DNA of 64,000 nt, taken from NCBI RefSeq assembly GCF_023502205.1, contig NZ_JAMFLG010000010.1, forward strand, positions 86,239 to 150,238, read 5' to 3'. This document shows positions 35,607 through 45,272 of this stretch, piece after piece. The DNA comes from Aquiflexum sp. TKW24L. Its GTDB lineage: Bacteria > Bacteroidota > Bacteroidia > Cytophagales > Cyclobacteriaceae. The notes under the pieces were generated by a model. It was not told the DNA's origin and searched no databases. It saw only the letters and a list, made by a program, of their open reading frames with translations. The position numbers and the translations under genes are program-made. Numbering within the stretch: position 1 is the stretch's first letter; each line of letters begins with the position of its first letter.

Positions 35607-36161
35607 ATGGCAGTAAAAATCAGATTATCGCGTAGAGGCAGAAAAAAAATGGCCATCTATGACGTTGTAGTAGCTGATGCTAGAGCTCCACGTGATGGAC
35701 GCTTTATCGAAAAAATCGGGACTTATAACCCCAACACTGACCCTGCATCCATCAACATCAACAATGAGCGCGCTCTTAAATGGTTGTTGAACGGTGCGCA
35801 GCCGACTGACACAGTAAAGGCTATGCTTTCTTACAGAGGTATATTGTTGCAAAAACACCTTCAAATCGGTGTATTGAAAGGCGCAATCACGCAAGATCAG
35901 GCTGATGCAAAATTCGAAACTTGGAAATCTTCCAAAGAAACTGCCATCGGCGGTAAAGTGGATAAATTGACCAAAGAAAAAGAAGATGCAAAAACCAAGG
36001 CATTTGAGGCTGAAACAGCTAAAAACCAAGCCCGTCTTGACGCCATCAAGAAAAGAGAAGATGACGCTATAGCTGCTGCTACTCCAAAGGTAGAAGAAGC
36101 TCCTGTAGCCGAGGTTGAAGCACCTGAAGCAGCAGCTGAAGGAGAAGAAACCCAAGCTTAA
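35607..36161 (+). CDS. rpsP: 30S ribosomal protein S16
   Basis: A 184-residue S16. The first ~85 residues are the standard protein ([48 protein letters not shown]), which binds 16S rRNA early in 30S assembly. Residues ~95-184 are a Lys/Glu/Ala-rich extension that reads as a long helix followed by an acidic Ala/Glu/Pro tail. Such extensions are usual in Bacteroidota, whereas S16 is about 80-90 residues in most bacteria. The start at 35607 was chosen by homology; an upstream in-frame extension would lie across the promoter. First gene of the rpsP-rimM-trmD run. Confidence 0.97.
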   Translation: MAVKIRLSRRGRKKMAIYDVVVADARAPRDGRFIEKIGTYNPNTDPASININNERALKWLLNGAQPTDTVKAMLSYRGILLQKHLQIGVLKGAITQDQADAKFETWKSSKETAIGGKVDKLTKEKEDAKTKAFEAETAKNQARLDAIKKREDDAIAAATPKVEEAPVAEVEAPEAAAEGEETQA

Positions 36162-36175
36162 TACCCCTTTACACC

Positions 36176-36706
36176 ATGAACAAAGACAATTGTTTCCAAT
36201 TGGGCTACGTGTCCAAAGTTCATGGGCTTCATGGTGAGGTTACAGTAGTCTTGGATGTAGATTTTCCTGAGGATTACGAAGAACTGAAGCATGTCTTCAT
36301 CGAGCAAAAAACCAGGATGGTCCCTTTCTTTATTGAGCATTTTGTTTCTCAACCGAACAACAAGGTGCTGGCAAAGTTCGAGGATTTTGATACGGTGGAT
36401 GATGCAAACAAACTCGTAGGATCGGCTTTATTCCTTCCGATGAGTGAACTGCCCGAGCTTGGAGAAGACCAATACTATTACCATGAATTGGTAGGATTTG
36501 AGGTAATCGATGATTCCCTCGGACTTATCGGAGAGGTTAAGGTCATTTATGACATGGAAACCCAGGATTTATTGGGCGTCGAACATAAAGGAAAAGAGGT
36601 TTTGATACCCATTCAAGACCAAATCATCCAGAAAGTCGACAAAGCAGCTAAGAAAGTTTACTGCTCTCTGCCCACAGGATTGATTGACATATATTTGGAA
36701 GACTGA
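36176..36706 (+). CDS. rimM: Ribosome maturation factor RimM
   Basis: A 176-residue protein: an N-terminal beta-barrel ([18 protein letters not shown]) and a C-terminal PRC-barrel (about 95-170; [30 protein letters not shown]). It helps mature the 30S head and binds S19. It starts 14 bases after rpsP, and its stop overlaps the trmD ATG by 1 base, so translation is probably coupled. Confidence 0.95.
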   Translation: MNKDNCFQLGYVSKVHGLHGEVTVVLDVDFPEDYEELKHVFIEQKTRMVPFFIEHFVSQPNNKVLAKFEDFDTVDDANKLVGSALFLPMSELPELGEDQYYYHELVGFEVIDDSLGLIGEVKVIYDMETQDLLGVEHKGKEVLIPIQDQIIQKVDKAAKKVYCSLPTGLIDIYLED

Positions 36707-37392
36707 TGCGCATTGACATCATTTCAGTTGTTCCCGGATTGTTGGAAGGCCCTTTTTCACATTCGATTCTCAAAAGAGCGGAAGAAAAAGGTTTGGCTAC
36801 AGTGAGGGTCCACAACCTGAGGGATTATGCCGGCGGCAAACAAAAGCAGGTCGATGACTATGCATTTGGAGGAGGTGCCGGGATGGTCATGATGATAGAA
36901 CCTATCGCAAAGTGCATCGAAGCACTCAAAAGCGAAAGGGAGTATGATGAGGTCATTTACATGACACCTGACGGAGAAAAATTTGACCAGCGAATGGCCA
37001 ATGAACTTTCTCTGAAGGAAAACTTTATCATCCTATGCGGACACTATAAAGGTGTCGACGAAAGGGTCAGACTGAAATGGATAACCAAAGAAATCAGCAT
37101 CGGTGATTATGTCCTCTCAGGAGGCGAATTGGCCGCAGCGGTTGTGACGGATGCCATTATCAGGTTGATTCCGGGAGTTCTCAATGACGAAAGTTCGGCA
37201 TTGACAGATTCCTTCCAAGACGGGCTTTTGGCCCCACCGATATATACCAGACCTGCAGCTTATGAAGGAATGGAAGTACCGGAAATATTAATGTCAGGAC
37301 ATCAGGCTAAAATAGATTCTTGGAGATTTGAAGCATCGGTTCGCCGTACCAAAGAAAGAAGACCCGACCTTCTCGAAGGAAAAGAACTCTGA
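36706..37392 (+). CDS. trmD: tRNA (guanine-37-N1)-methyltransferase
   Basis: A 228-residue SPOUT methyltransferase that makes m1G37 in tRNAs reading CNN/GGG-type codons, preventing frameshifts. Diagnostic segments are [26 protein letters not shown] and [14 protein letters not shown], the trefoil-knot AdoMet site. A C-terminal domain ends in [12 protein letters not shown]. The start codon overlaps the rimM stop. Confidence 0.97.
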   Translation: MRIDIISVVPGLLEGPFSHSILKRAEEKGLATVRVHNLRDYAGGKQKQVDDYAFGGGAGMVMMIEPIAKCIEALKSEREYDEVIYMTPDGEKFDQRMANELSLKENFIILCGHYKGVDERVRLKWITKEISIGDYVLSGGELAAAVVTDAIIRLIPGVLNDESSALTDSFQDGLLAPPIYTRPAAYEGMEVPEILMSGHQAKIDSWRFEASVRRTKERRPDLLEGKEL

Positions 37393-37433
37393 GGCGATTA
37401 TGTAAGAAAGAAATATCATTGAGTCTAACAAAA

Positions 37434-37453
37434 GATTGCGCCGAGGCGCAGTC
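37434..37453 (+). promoter_or_regulatory. Hairpin in the rplS leader, possible L19 autoregulatory element
   Basis: An 8-bp stem (37434-37441 with 37446-37453, one G-U) with loop CGAG, 27 bases before the L19 start codon, in the 87-base spacer after trmD. L19 leader RNAs have been described in some Bacteroidota; that this hairpin is such an element is inference from position and strength. Confidence 0.35.
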
Positions 37454-37479
37454 GCTATAAGCACATAAAATATATAGCT

Positions 37480-37851
37480 ATGAGCGAACTACTTAAAATT
37501 GTAGAAGCGGAATACAGCGAGGCGAGAGCCAAGTTCCCTTCTTTCAAAGCTGGAGATACCATCAACGTCCACGTGAAAATCACTGAAGGTAACAAAGAGC
37601 GTATCCAGCAATTCCAAGGCACCGTCATCCAGAGAAAAAATCCAAATACAAACGGAGAAACTTTCACTGTAAGAAAAGTATCAAACGGTGTAGGTGTGGA
37701 AAGAATTTTCCCTATCATCTCTCCAGCTATCGACAAGATCGAATTGATGAGAGAAGGTAAAGTGAGAAGAGCAAGATTGTACTACTTGAGAGGCCGTCAA
37801 GGAAAGGCTGCCAAAATCAAAGAAAAAATCAGACACAGAAAAGACGCTTAA
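37480..37851 (+). CDS. rplS: 50S ribosomal protein L19
   Basis: A 123-residue L19 of normal length. [35 protein letters not shown] and [20 protein letters not shown] are family landmarks. It sits at the 30S-50S interface. It follows trmD and is closed by a strong terminator. Confidence 0.98.
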   Translation: MSELLKIVEAEYSEARAKFPSFKAGDTINVHVKITEGNKERIQQFQGTVIQRKNPNTNGETFTVRKVSNGVGVERIFPIISPAIDKIELMREGKVRRARLYYLRGRQGKAAKIKEKIRHRKDA

Positions 37852-37864
37852 TTGTCTTCTTCAC

Positions 37865-37895
37865 AAAAAGGGAATCCAAACGGGTTCCCTTTTTT
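37865..37895 (+). terminator. Intrinsic terminator after rplS
   Basis: A 13-bp stem (37865-37877 with 37882-37894) with loop AAAC and a downstream T run, 13 bases after the L19 stop. It separates the rpsP-rplS unit from gltX. Confidence 0.9.
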
Positions 37896-37920
37896 GTTTA
37901 GACCAATCCCTATCTTTTCC

Positions 37921-37928
37921 TATCTTTG
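37921..37928 (+). promoter_or_regulatory. Promoter -7 element (TATCTTTG) of gltX
   Basis: A perfect TAnnTTTG, 71 bases before the gltX start and directly after the rplS terminator. The nearest TTTG (37893-37896) is 24 bases away, longer than usual. Confidence 0.55.
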
Positions 37929-37999
37929 CAGCCTCAAAATAGACTGAACAATACAACCAAACGGATTCCAACAGGTTGTACAAAGAATAAATCGATACC

Positions 38000-39535
38000 A
38001 TGAACAAAGAAGTACGTGTAAGATTTGCGCCTTCTCCTACAGGAGCTCTACATATCGGTGGCGTCAGAACCGCTTTATACAATTACCTATACGCCAGAAA
38101 AACAGGAGGTAAATTCCTTCTGCGCATCGAGGATACTGACCAAAACAGGTTTGTGCCCGGAGCAGAAGAATACATCAAAGATGCATTGGATTGGCTTGGA
38201 ATCTCTCCTGACGAAAGCCCATGGAACCCCGCAGAAAGTGCACCTTACCGGCAGTCGGAAAGGAAGCAGATGTACATGCAATATGCCCTTGACCTGATCG
38301 AAAAAGGACATGCTTACTATGCTTTTGATACTTCTGAGGAATTGGAAGCGATGCGAGAAAGGCTGACTGCTGCAAGGGTTGTGTCTCCTCAGTATAATTC
38401 TATCACCAGAACCCAAATGAAAAACTCGCTTACACTTCCTGAAGATGAAGTGAAGGCGAAGTTGGCTTCCGGTGAAGCCTATGTCATCCGTGTGAAAATC
38501 CCAAGAAAGGAAGAAGTAAGATTGCATGACCTGATCCGTGGATGGGTGATGGTACATTCCAGTACTCTTGATGATAAGGTCCTGATGAAATCCGACGGTA
38601 TGCCCACTTACCATTTGGCAAATATCGTGGATGACCACCTGATGAAAATCACTCATGTCATCCGTGGTGAGGAGTGGCTGCCTTCAGCACCGTTACACGT
38701 TTTGTTGTATAAATACTTTGGTTGGGAAGAAACCATGCCTGAATTTGCACATTTGCCTCTGTTGCTAAAGCCTGACGGAAATGGTAAACTTTCCAAGAGG
38801 GATGCGGATAAGCATGGTTTTCCTGTATTCCCGATGGATTGGAAAGATCCAAATTCGGGCGAAACCGCCATGGGATTCCGTGAAGGTGGATACCTTCCAG
38901 AAGCCATGCTGAACTTCTTGGCCTTCTTGGGTTGGAATCCGGGCGACCATAAAGAAATCTTCAGCTTAGAGGAATTGGTCGAAGCATTTTCTATCGAAAG
39001 AATCGGTAAATCAGGTACAAAATTTGATATCAACAAGGCCAAATGGTTCAATGAACAATACCTCCGAGCCAAGTCAGATGAAGAATTGGCAGCTTATCTT
39101 ATAGCTGACATCAAAAAAGAAGGGCTTTCTGTAGACCAAGAAAAAGCTGCCAAAATCGTTCATGTCATGAAAGAAAGGGCAACATTCCCTTCAGACCTTT
39201 GGAAAGAAGGAAAGTTTATGCTGATCGCTCCGAATTCATTTGATGATGATATTGCAAGCAAAAAATGGAATGCAGAAGTAGTAACCGTTTTGGGAACCTA
39301 CATAGAAAAACTGGCGTCTCATACAGGGGATTTTACACCTGAAGTAGCAAAATCTATTCTTGAAGCATCTGCAGAAGCCAATGGAATCAAATTGGGCAAA
39401 GTGATGCAGGCAGTTCGATTAGCGGTGACAGGCGTGGGTGCAGGGCCGGATTTGATGGCAGTATTCAGTATCATTGGTAAAGAGGAATTGTCTAAGCGAA
39501 TCGAATTTGCATTAGAGACTTTACAGGTACTTTGA
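38000..39535 (+). CDS. gltX: Glutamyl-tRNA synthetase
   Basis: A 511-residue class I synthetase charging tRNA-Glu. The HIGH-type motif is APSPTGALHIGG (about 9-20) and the KMSKS-type motif is GKLSKRD (about 264-270). The bacterial-type anticodon-binding domain fills the C-terminal third. The length is normal. Its start follows a short leader from its own promoter, and a small lysine-rich gene follows after 25 bases. Confidence 0.97.
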   Translation: MNKEVRVRFAPSPTGALHIGGVRTALYNYLYARKTGGKFLLRIEDTDQNRFVPGAEEYIKDALDWLGISPDESPWNPAESAPYRQSERKQMYMQYALDLIEKGHAYYAFDTSEELEAMRERLTAARVVSPQYNSITRTQMKNSLTLPEDEVKAKLASGEAYVIRVKIPRKEEVRLHDLIRGWVMVHSSTLDDKVLMKSDGMPTYHLANIVDDHLMKITHVIRGEEWLPSAPLHVLLYKYFGWEETMPEFAHLPLLLKPDGNGKLSKRDADKHGFPVFPMDWKDPNSGETAMGFREGGYLPEAMLNFLAFLGWNPGDHKEIFSLEELVEAFSIERIGKSGTKFDINKAKWFNEQYLRAKSDEELAAYLIADIKKEGLSVDQEKAAKIVHVMKERATFPSDLWKEGKFMLIAPNSFDDDIASKKWNAEVVTVLGTYIEKLASHTGDFTPEVAKSILEASAEANGIKLGKVMQAVRLAVTGVGAGPDLMAVFSIIGKEELSKRIEFALETLQVL

Positions 39536-39560
39536 TAAATAGATAAAAGAAAATACTCCT

Positions 39561-39773
39561 ATGGCTAAAAAACCTAAAAAAGAAGAAATCGCAAAAGTCC
39601 ACAAGGATTTGGAAGGTTTCAAGATGAACATCGACACTTTTGGAGAGATTTCAAGTTCTTTCTCCATTGATAAGCTGAATGAATTCCTAAATAAAAATGT
39701 CGATGACAAAAAGCTCAAAGACAGGGAAGACATTGAAGAAATCAAAGAAGGAAAAGAGAAAAAGAAAAAATAA
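39561..39773 (+). CDS. Small lysine-rich protein after gltX, function unknown
   Basis: A 70-residue, very charged protein with a basic start (MAKKPKKEEIAKVHKDLEGF), a short hydrophobic helix around INTFGE-type residues 25-40 and a Lys/Glu tail. No family was recognised. It has its own start codon 25 bases after gltX on the same strand. The ordered amphipathic middle argues that it is real. Confidence 0.7.
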   Translation: MAKKPKKEEIAKVHKDLEGFKMNIDTFGEISSSFSIDKLNEFLNKNVDDKKLKDREDIEEIKEGKEKKKK

Positions 39774-40065
39774 ATTATGAGTACCCCCATTATTACATAT
39801 TGGGCTTGAGGAGACTTCTCGGATGCGGATACTCGCCCACAGACGACAGTCCACTGTCCACAGAACCCGGTAATCGTTCCTCAACCATTATTTATTTTGC
39901 AGCGTGCAATAAAGCGGCTACACATAAAACAAATTTCTCTAAATTCTTTCCATTTGAATATGCAAGCACAAAATCTTCAAGGTTTGGTGCATTTTTTTTG
40001 CCCGAAACATTTCCGTTAATCGTTTAATACTTTATATTTCGACTTAAATATTAGTAGAATATTAT

Positions 40066-42834
40066 ATGAAGCTTTCAATGTTACTGTTTTTTCTGTTGAT
40101 GATATCAATGCCGATTTTTTCCCAATCGACAGGTACCATCACCGGAAGAGTCATCGATAGCAAAACAGGAGAAGGTCTTCCTTTTTGTAATGTTTTCATT
40201 AACAACACCACTTTTGCCACCGTTACTGATATTGACGGAAAATTTTCTTTGCCCAATGTTCCTGAAGGAGAGGTAGAAGTGGGATTTTCATTTATCGGAT
40301 ATCAAGCCCTCCAAAAACCCGCTAGTATAAAATCCGGCGGTCAGTTTACACTCAATGTCAGTATGATTTCATTTGAACAGGAACTCTCTGATGTAGAAAT
40401 TAAGGCAACAAGAGACAAGGCTTGGGAACGGGAATTGAGAAGATTTAAAAACCTATTTTTAGGAAATGATAACCTTGCTTCCCAATGTGAAATCATCAAT
40501 CCTTGGGTCATTGAGTTCTCAGCTGAAAATACAACAAACAGCTTTCGGGCTACTGCACTCCAACCCATAGAAATCAAAAATAATGGACTAGGCTATAACC
40601 TTACTTTTGACCTCAGGGAATTCTATTTTACTCCCCAATATTACATCATCGCAGGGGCTACAAGATTTGTGGAAATGGATACGACGTCTGAAACGGTCAA
40701 ACAATCTTGGAATAAAAACAGACAGGAAACATACAAAAAATCTCCTGCAAACATGTTTAGAGCCATGATTCAAAATCGGCACAATCAGGAGGGTTTTATT
40801 CTTTATGCCAATAAACCCGGCGGTGCTGAGACCTTGAATATGCGATCGGATATTTTTGCCAATGAATTGGGCACCTCTGTCATTGAATATAAGCCTGACA
40901 ATCTGGTCAGTCCCGGTCGAAGACCTGAGGAATATAAAGTCTTTTTGAAAGGTAGGATTGAGGTCCATTATGAAAAAGGATATAGCACTGTCAACTCTTA
41001 CAAAGATGCCCCTTACCCCATCTCTTGGATCGAGGTAAATGGCAATTATGTCAATATTAATTCCAACGGAATAGTCCTGAATCAAAAAGACGTGACATTC
41101 TCTGGAGATATGGACAAAAGGAAAGTAGCTACACTACTTCCAATGGACTACAATCCCCCATTTTCTTTGGAATCCAATACCCAATTGGCGAAAGATGCCA
41201 ATGGGCTTCAGGAGAAAGTTTACCTCCACTTGGATAGGCCATTTTATTATCAGGGGGACCAGATGTTTTTCAAAGCTTACCTGAATTACGGAAATCCCCA
41301 GCTGAAGAAAGAGTTGAGCAAGGTTTTGTATGTAGAATTGATTTCTGAAAACAGAGATATTATTATCCAGAAGAAATTCAAAATCGAAAACGGACTTGTT
41401 GTCGGTGATATGTTTTTGCCAGATACGCTAAATCAGAAAAAGTATTACCTCCGATCATACACCACATGGAACAGGAATTATGGTCCTGATATTTATTTTG
41501 TCAAAGCACTTCCAATTTTGAGTCCGTATGACAGGATTCAGGGTTCTCCCATTTCCGAAGAACCAAAATCCCCGATAATTGTAGATTTCAAATCGGATAA
41601 AAGCGAATACAAGGTTAGAGAAAAGGTCAGTTTGGAGGTTCATTTGAAAGATCAAAACGGCAATCCTGTTTCCGCAAATCTGTCTGTGGCGGTGACTGAT
41701 AACCATTATGCAATGCCGATACACCTGTACCCGAATATTCTGAATGGGTCAAAAATCAAAGAAATTCCCAGACATATTACCACAGACAAATTCACTTACC
41801 CAATTGAAAAGGACATGAATGTTTCGGGTCAATTTCTCAATGACAAAGGAAAACCCGAATCAATTCCATTTTCAGCCTATTTCAATAATTTTGCCGCCTC
41901 CCTCGAATTACAATCCGATTCAGAAGGGAAATTTAATATGGAGGAAATGGACTTTTATGGACCTCTTGATTTCACCTTCATGGCATTGGACAAAAAAGGT
42001 AATTCCTTCGGAAAGTTTCAAATTATCCCTAGGTTAAACCCTCCTTTTTTTGTTCCGGAATCCACCAAAATGCCCGAAATTACAACTTCAAATGAAGCGA
42101 TTTTTACAATTAATAACCAAGAAGAAAAAATTGTAGACTTGGAGCAAGTCACTGTCAAAGAAGAGGTTGAAAAAGGCAACAATACCATGGCCCTCTATGG
42201 TAAAGCAGACCATGTGGTCAAAGGAGCTGATTTGATGGCAGGTGGCAATTCGGCAGATCTTTTGCTCAGCCTCAAGCCTTACGTTCCGGGCATGACGGTC
42301 AATTCGTTTGGTCAGGTGACTTTGAGGGGCGGTGCTACTTCAGTTTCCAATAGTTTGGAGCCAATGGTGATGATAGACGGAGCCATTTTGCCAGGCAATA
42401 GCGCTGCTTCTAATATCAATTCTATCAACCCCAATGATGTCGATAGAATTGAAGTTGTGACAAGGATGGCCTCAATCATGGGAGATATGGGTAGAAACGG
42501 AATCATTGCCATTTACCTCAAAAAAGGAGAACAGCCGACCTCGATGTTGACTACTTCCACAGCCAATTTGAATACCATGGTGGTTGAGGGTTTTGCCTTG
42601 CCAAATAATTTCTATCAGGTGAGCCATGAGGGTGGTGAGGAAATCCCAGTCGGGTCAGATGAGAGAGCGACTTTGTATTGGAATCCCTTTCTGATTACTG
42701 ATAGTGAGAATGGAATTTTTCGCATTGAATTTTATCTGAATGACAATCCAAGTCCAAAATCTGTAATTGTGGAAGGCCTCTCGATTGACGGAACTCCCGT
42801 GAGAGCAACGTTTGTGATTCCTTCAGGAAAATGA
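40066..42834 (+). CDS. Plug-domain protein with MG2-like region, no barrel
   Basis: A 922-residue exported protein (signal to about 22, MPIFSQS). Residues 24-110 are a carboxypeptidase-regulatory-like domain (ITGRVIDSKTGEGLPFCNV). A middle part of unknown type follows. About 385-480 is an alpha-2-macroglobulin MG2-like strand region (EKVYLHLDRPFYYQGDQMFF), then another beta domain. A TonB-receptor plug-like domain lies near 720-830 (LLLSLKPYVPGMTVN, MVMIDGAILPGN, NDVDRIEVVTR, GRNGIIAIYLKKGE). No C-terminal beta-barrel follows. This layout recurs in Bacteroidota proteins of unknown role; transport as in TonB receptors is not supported. Confidence 0.8.
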   Translation: MKLSMLLFFLLMISMPIFSQSTGTITGRVIDSKTGEGLPFCNVFINNTTFATVTDIDGKFSLPNVPEGEVEVGFSFIGYQALQKPASIKSGGQFTLNVSMISFEQELSDVEIKATRDKAWERELRRFKNLFLGNDNLASQCEIINPWVIEFSAENTTNSFRATALQPIEIKNNGLGYNLTFDLREFYFTPQYYIIAGATRFVEMDTTSETVKQSWNKNRQETYKKSPANMFRAMIQNRHNQEGFILYANKPGGAETLNMRSDIFANELGTSVIEYKPDNLVSPGRRPEEYKVFLKGRIEVHYEKGYSTVNSYKDAPYPISWIEVNGNYVNINSNGIVLNQKDVTFSGDMDKRKVATLLPMDYNPPFSLESNTQLAKDANGLQEKVYLHLDRPFYYQGDQMFFKAYLNYGNPQLKKELSKVLYVELISENRDIIIQKKFKIENGLVVGDMFLPDTLNQKKYYLRSYTTWNRNYGPDIYFVKALPILSPYDRIQGSPISEEPKSPIIVDFKSDKSEYKVREKVSLEVHLKDQNGNPVSANLSVAVTDNHYAMPIHLYPNILNGSKIKEIPRHITTDKFTYPIEKDMNVSGQFLNDKGKPESIPFSAYFNNFAASLELQSDSEGKFNMEEMDFYGPLDFTFMALDKKGNSFGKFQIIPRLNPPFFVPESTKMPEITTSNEAIFTINNQEEKIVDLEQVTVKEEVEKGNNTMALYGKADHVVKGADLMAGGNSADLLLSLKPYVPGMTVNSFGQVTLRGGATSVSNSLEPMVMIDGAILPGNSAASNINSINPNDVDRIEVVTRMASIMGDMGRNGIIAIYLKKGEQPTSMLTTSTANLNTMVVEGFALPNNFYQVSHEGGEEIPVGSDERATLYWNPFLITDSENGIFRIEFYLNDNPSPKSVIVEGLSIDGTPVRATFVIPSGK

Positions 42835-42864
42835 TTTTTCTTCACTAATTGAAAATCAAATTCC

Positions 42865-42872
42865 TATTTTTG
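42865..42872 (+). promoter_or_regulatory. Promoter -7 element (TATTTTTG) of the barrel-protein gene
   Basis: A perfect TAnnTTTG ending 3 bases before the ATG at 42876. The spacing repeats that seen at rluD, again implying a leaderless or near-leaderless mRNA. Confidence 0.5.
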
Positions 42873-42875
42873 ACC

Positions 42876-43538
42876 ATGCAAAAATTCTTTTTCTTTATTG
42901 CTCTATTGGGACTATTGGTTTTGCCCGGATTTGTGAATGGACAGACAAGTTTTGGAATCAGAGGTGGATATTCTGTTTCTTCCATGTCCTACCGAACCAC
43001 TGCCGGAAGAGCACAAATCAGAACGAGCGGAATCCGGGCTCCCACGTTTGCCTTTGTTATGGAGCACTTTGCCGGAAAAAATGCCGGAATTCAGATAGAG
43101 GTCCAATACCTCACCTTAGGATTCACACAAACAGATACCGTACTTGTCGGAACGAACCAGACAGAATTGGATTATTTAAAAATGCCTATTTTGTCTAACT
43201 TTTATGTTGGTAGGGGAGGAAGGTTCCATATCAAAATCGGGCCTCACTTTGGTTATTTACTGAACGCCACAGATGTCAGCAGGGATTTTGAAGGACCACA
43301 ATTCCTTCCGACTTATGGGCAGCCGGGAGACGATCCACGAAAATTTATGTACGGACTCACGGCTGGAGCAGGCCTTTCAAAATTATTTGGGAAGAGTACC
43401 CTAGAAGGGGATTTGAGGTTTTCTTACGAATTTGGAAGACCCGAAACCCAAGACCGGATTTTTGATATGAATTCCACCAATATTGAATTTACGGTGACGT
43501 ATTTATTCCAGGCATTAAAATCTAAAGCCCAAAATTGA
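42876..43538 (+). CDS. Outer-membrane beta-barrel protein (PorT-like)
   Basis: A 220-residue protein with a signal peptide (MQKFFFFIALLGLLVLPGF, cut near VNGQ) and eight or so amphipathic strands ending in TVTYLFQ. It fits the OmpA-like/PorT family of small barrels. The start at 42876 was preferred over 42849, as the latter precedes the promoter element. Function unknown. Confidence 0.8.
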   Translation: MQKFFFFIALLGLLVLPGFVNGQTSFGIRGGYSVSSMSYRTTAGRAQIRTSGIRAPTFAFVMEHFAGKNAGIQIEVQYLTLGFTQTDTVLVGTNQTELDYLKMPILSNFYVGRGGRFHIKIGPHFGYLLNATDVSRDFEGPQFLPTYGQPGDDPRKFMYGLTAGAGLSKLFGKSTLEGDLRFSYEFGRPETQDRIFDMNSTNIEFTVTYLFQALKSKAQN

Positions 43539-43597
43539 AAACCAAAGGAACTTATCCCAAGTTTTGATGGTATGTAAGATAATTAACTCAAACAGAT

Positions 43598-44182
43598 ATG
43601 CTGCAAACTCAAAAAAGACCTGTCCATATTTATATGGAAGCAAATCCAAATCCAAATTCTCTAAAATTTGTGGCCAATTTCATGTTGACTGATGAGGGTG
43701 TAAGTTTTGATTTTCCTGATCAACCAAGTACAGAAACTTCACCCCTCGCTTCTGAATTGTTTAATTTCGCTGCAGTTGACAGGGTTTTTATCACTTCTAA
43801 TTTTGTGACCGTTACCAAAAAAGAGAATATAGATTGGATTGAAATCCAGGACATTGTCAGGAACCACATCAAAAATTATTTGGAATCAGGCAAACCGGCA
43901 ATAATAACTGCAGCCTTTGATAGGGATCCCCTCTTCGACGAAAATGATTCTGAAATTGTTAAAAAAATCAAAGGTATTTTGGATGAATACATCAGACCCG
44001 CTGTGGAGCAGGATGGTGGCGCCATTGTCTTCCATAGTTTTAATGAGGGGATTGTAAAAGTATTGCTTCAAGGAAGCTGTTCAGGCTGTCCTTCAAGCAC
44101 CATCACCCTTAAAGCTGGAATTCAAAATTTATTGACAAGGATGCTTCCCGAGGTCAAAGAAGTCCAGGCAGAAGGAGTTTAA
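43598..44182 (+). CDS. NifU-like Fe-S carrier protein (Nfu)
   Basis: A 194-residue protein. The N-terminal Nfu_N domain (about 8-95, MEANPNPNSLKFVANFML) is followed by a NifU C-terminal domain (about 118-190) with C161-S-G-C164, which binds a [4Fe-4S] cluster for delivery to target proteins. The domains are in the normal order and the length is typical. It lies just before the DUF3810 gene (9-base gap), which may be read from the same transcript. Confidence 0.94.
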   Translation: MLQTQKRPVHIYMEANPNPNSLKFVANFMLTDEGVSFDFPDQPSTETSPLASELFNFAAVDRVFITSNFVTVTKKENIDWIEIQDIVRNHIKNYLESGKPAIITAAFDRDPLFDENDSEIVKKIKGILDEYIRPAVEQDGGAIVFHSFNEGIVKVLLQGSCSGCPSSTITLKAGIQNLLTRMLPEVKEVQAEGV

Positions 44183-44191
44183 GTATTTCTG

Positions 44192-45271
44192 ATGCTGAGA
44201 GGAAATTGGACTTGGACATTATTGGGCCTGATCAGCTTGGTGATCAGGCATTTTGCTGTAAAATATCCTGAGAAAACTGAAGCGATATATTCAAGGGCAT
44301 TTTTTCCCGGTATCCGAAATGTCATTGACGTATCTTTATCTCTGCTGCCTTTTGCAACGGTTTATGTTTTTTTGGCATCTTTAATCTTTTTTATCGGTTT
44401 TTATTTTTATCGCCTGAATCAGACTGAAGGCTGGAAAAATAAAATCAGTTATTCGATCCGTTCTTTATTCAATTATTTGGGTGCAATAGTATTCTTTTTC
44501 CTGATCCTGTGGGGCTATAATTATCAACGGATACCGATTTTCCAACAAGTTGGATTGAAACCCATTCCTCTCAATGAGGAGCAACTCATCAAAGAAACAG
44601 AACTCACCAGAAATATCCTCAGCCAACTCCGGTACAATATCGAGGAAGATACCATTGCAATAGAAAATACCATGGCGTATCCCGATTTGGAACAATTGGT
44701 GAGGGCAAACATGCGTGAAAACCTATATTTATTAGGACTGAATTTTACAGGAAATCCGAGGACAAAGCAATTTTATCCTGCAGGTTTCTTAAGAAAAATG
44801 GGCATTTTGGGAATCTATTTTCCGTTTACCGGAGAAAGTTACATCGACCCGACTTTGCATCATCTCGAAAAACCATTTACTGTCGCCCACGAAATGGCAC
44901 ACAGCTATGGAGTGACAGACGAAGGTGAAGCCAATTTTATAGCTTGGGTAATCTGTTCCAATTCCGATGATCCACTGTTGCAATACTCCGGACAGTTGAG
45001 ATTATTGAAATACCAAATGAATGACATGTATAGGATGTCAAAGGATCTTTTTAAAGAATTTTATAAAACCATTCCTACCGGAATTCGAAATGACCTGCTA
45101 TCCATTCAGACTGAAAATGCAAAAATTAAACCCTTCAACTTGGAAATCAGCAGGAAATCCAATGACCTTTTTTTGAAAACCCAAGGGGTAAAAGCCGGCA
45201 TCAACAGCTACCAGCAATTGCCTATGTTAGCTTACGCTTGGAGAAATAGCCTGAAAGACGGATTTCAATAA
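44192..45271 (+). CDS. DUF3810 membrane protein with zinc-metallopeptidase motif
   Basis: A 359-residue protein with three N-terminal membrane helices (about 10-20, 52-72, 92-108) and a periplasmic or cytoplasmic domain with H233-E-M-A-H237, the HExxH zinc signature. A conserved Glu-rich segment follows (DEGEANFIAW, possible third ligand E244). Its substrate is unknown. It converges on pdxJ with a 1-base gap. Confidence 0.85.
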   Translation: MLRGNWTWTLLGLISLVIRHFAVKYPEKTEAIYSRAFFPGIRNVIDVSLSLLPFATVYVFLASLIFFIGFYFYRLNQTEGWKNKISYSIRSLFNYLGAIVFFFLILWGYNYQRIPIFQQVGLKPIPLNEEQLIKETELTRNILSQLRYNIEEDTIAIENTMAYPDLEQLVRANMRENLYLLGLNFTGNPRTKQFYPAGFLRKMGILGIYFPFTGESYIDPTLHHLEKPFTVAHEMAHSYGVTDEGEANFIAWVICSNSDDPLLQYSGQLRLLKYQMNDMYRMSKDLFKEFYKTIPTGIRNDLLSIQTENAKIKPFNLEISRKSNDLFLKTQGVKAGINSYQQLPMLAYAWRNSLKDGFQ

Positions 45272-45272
45272 A

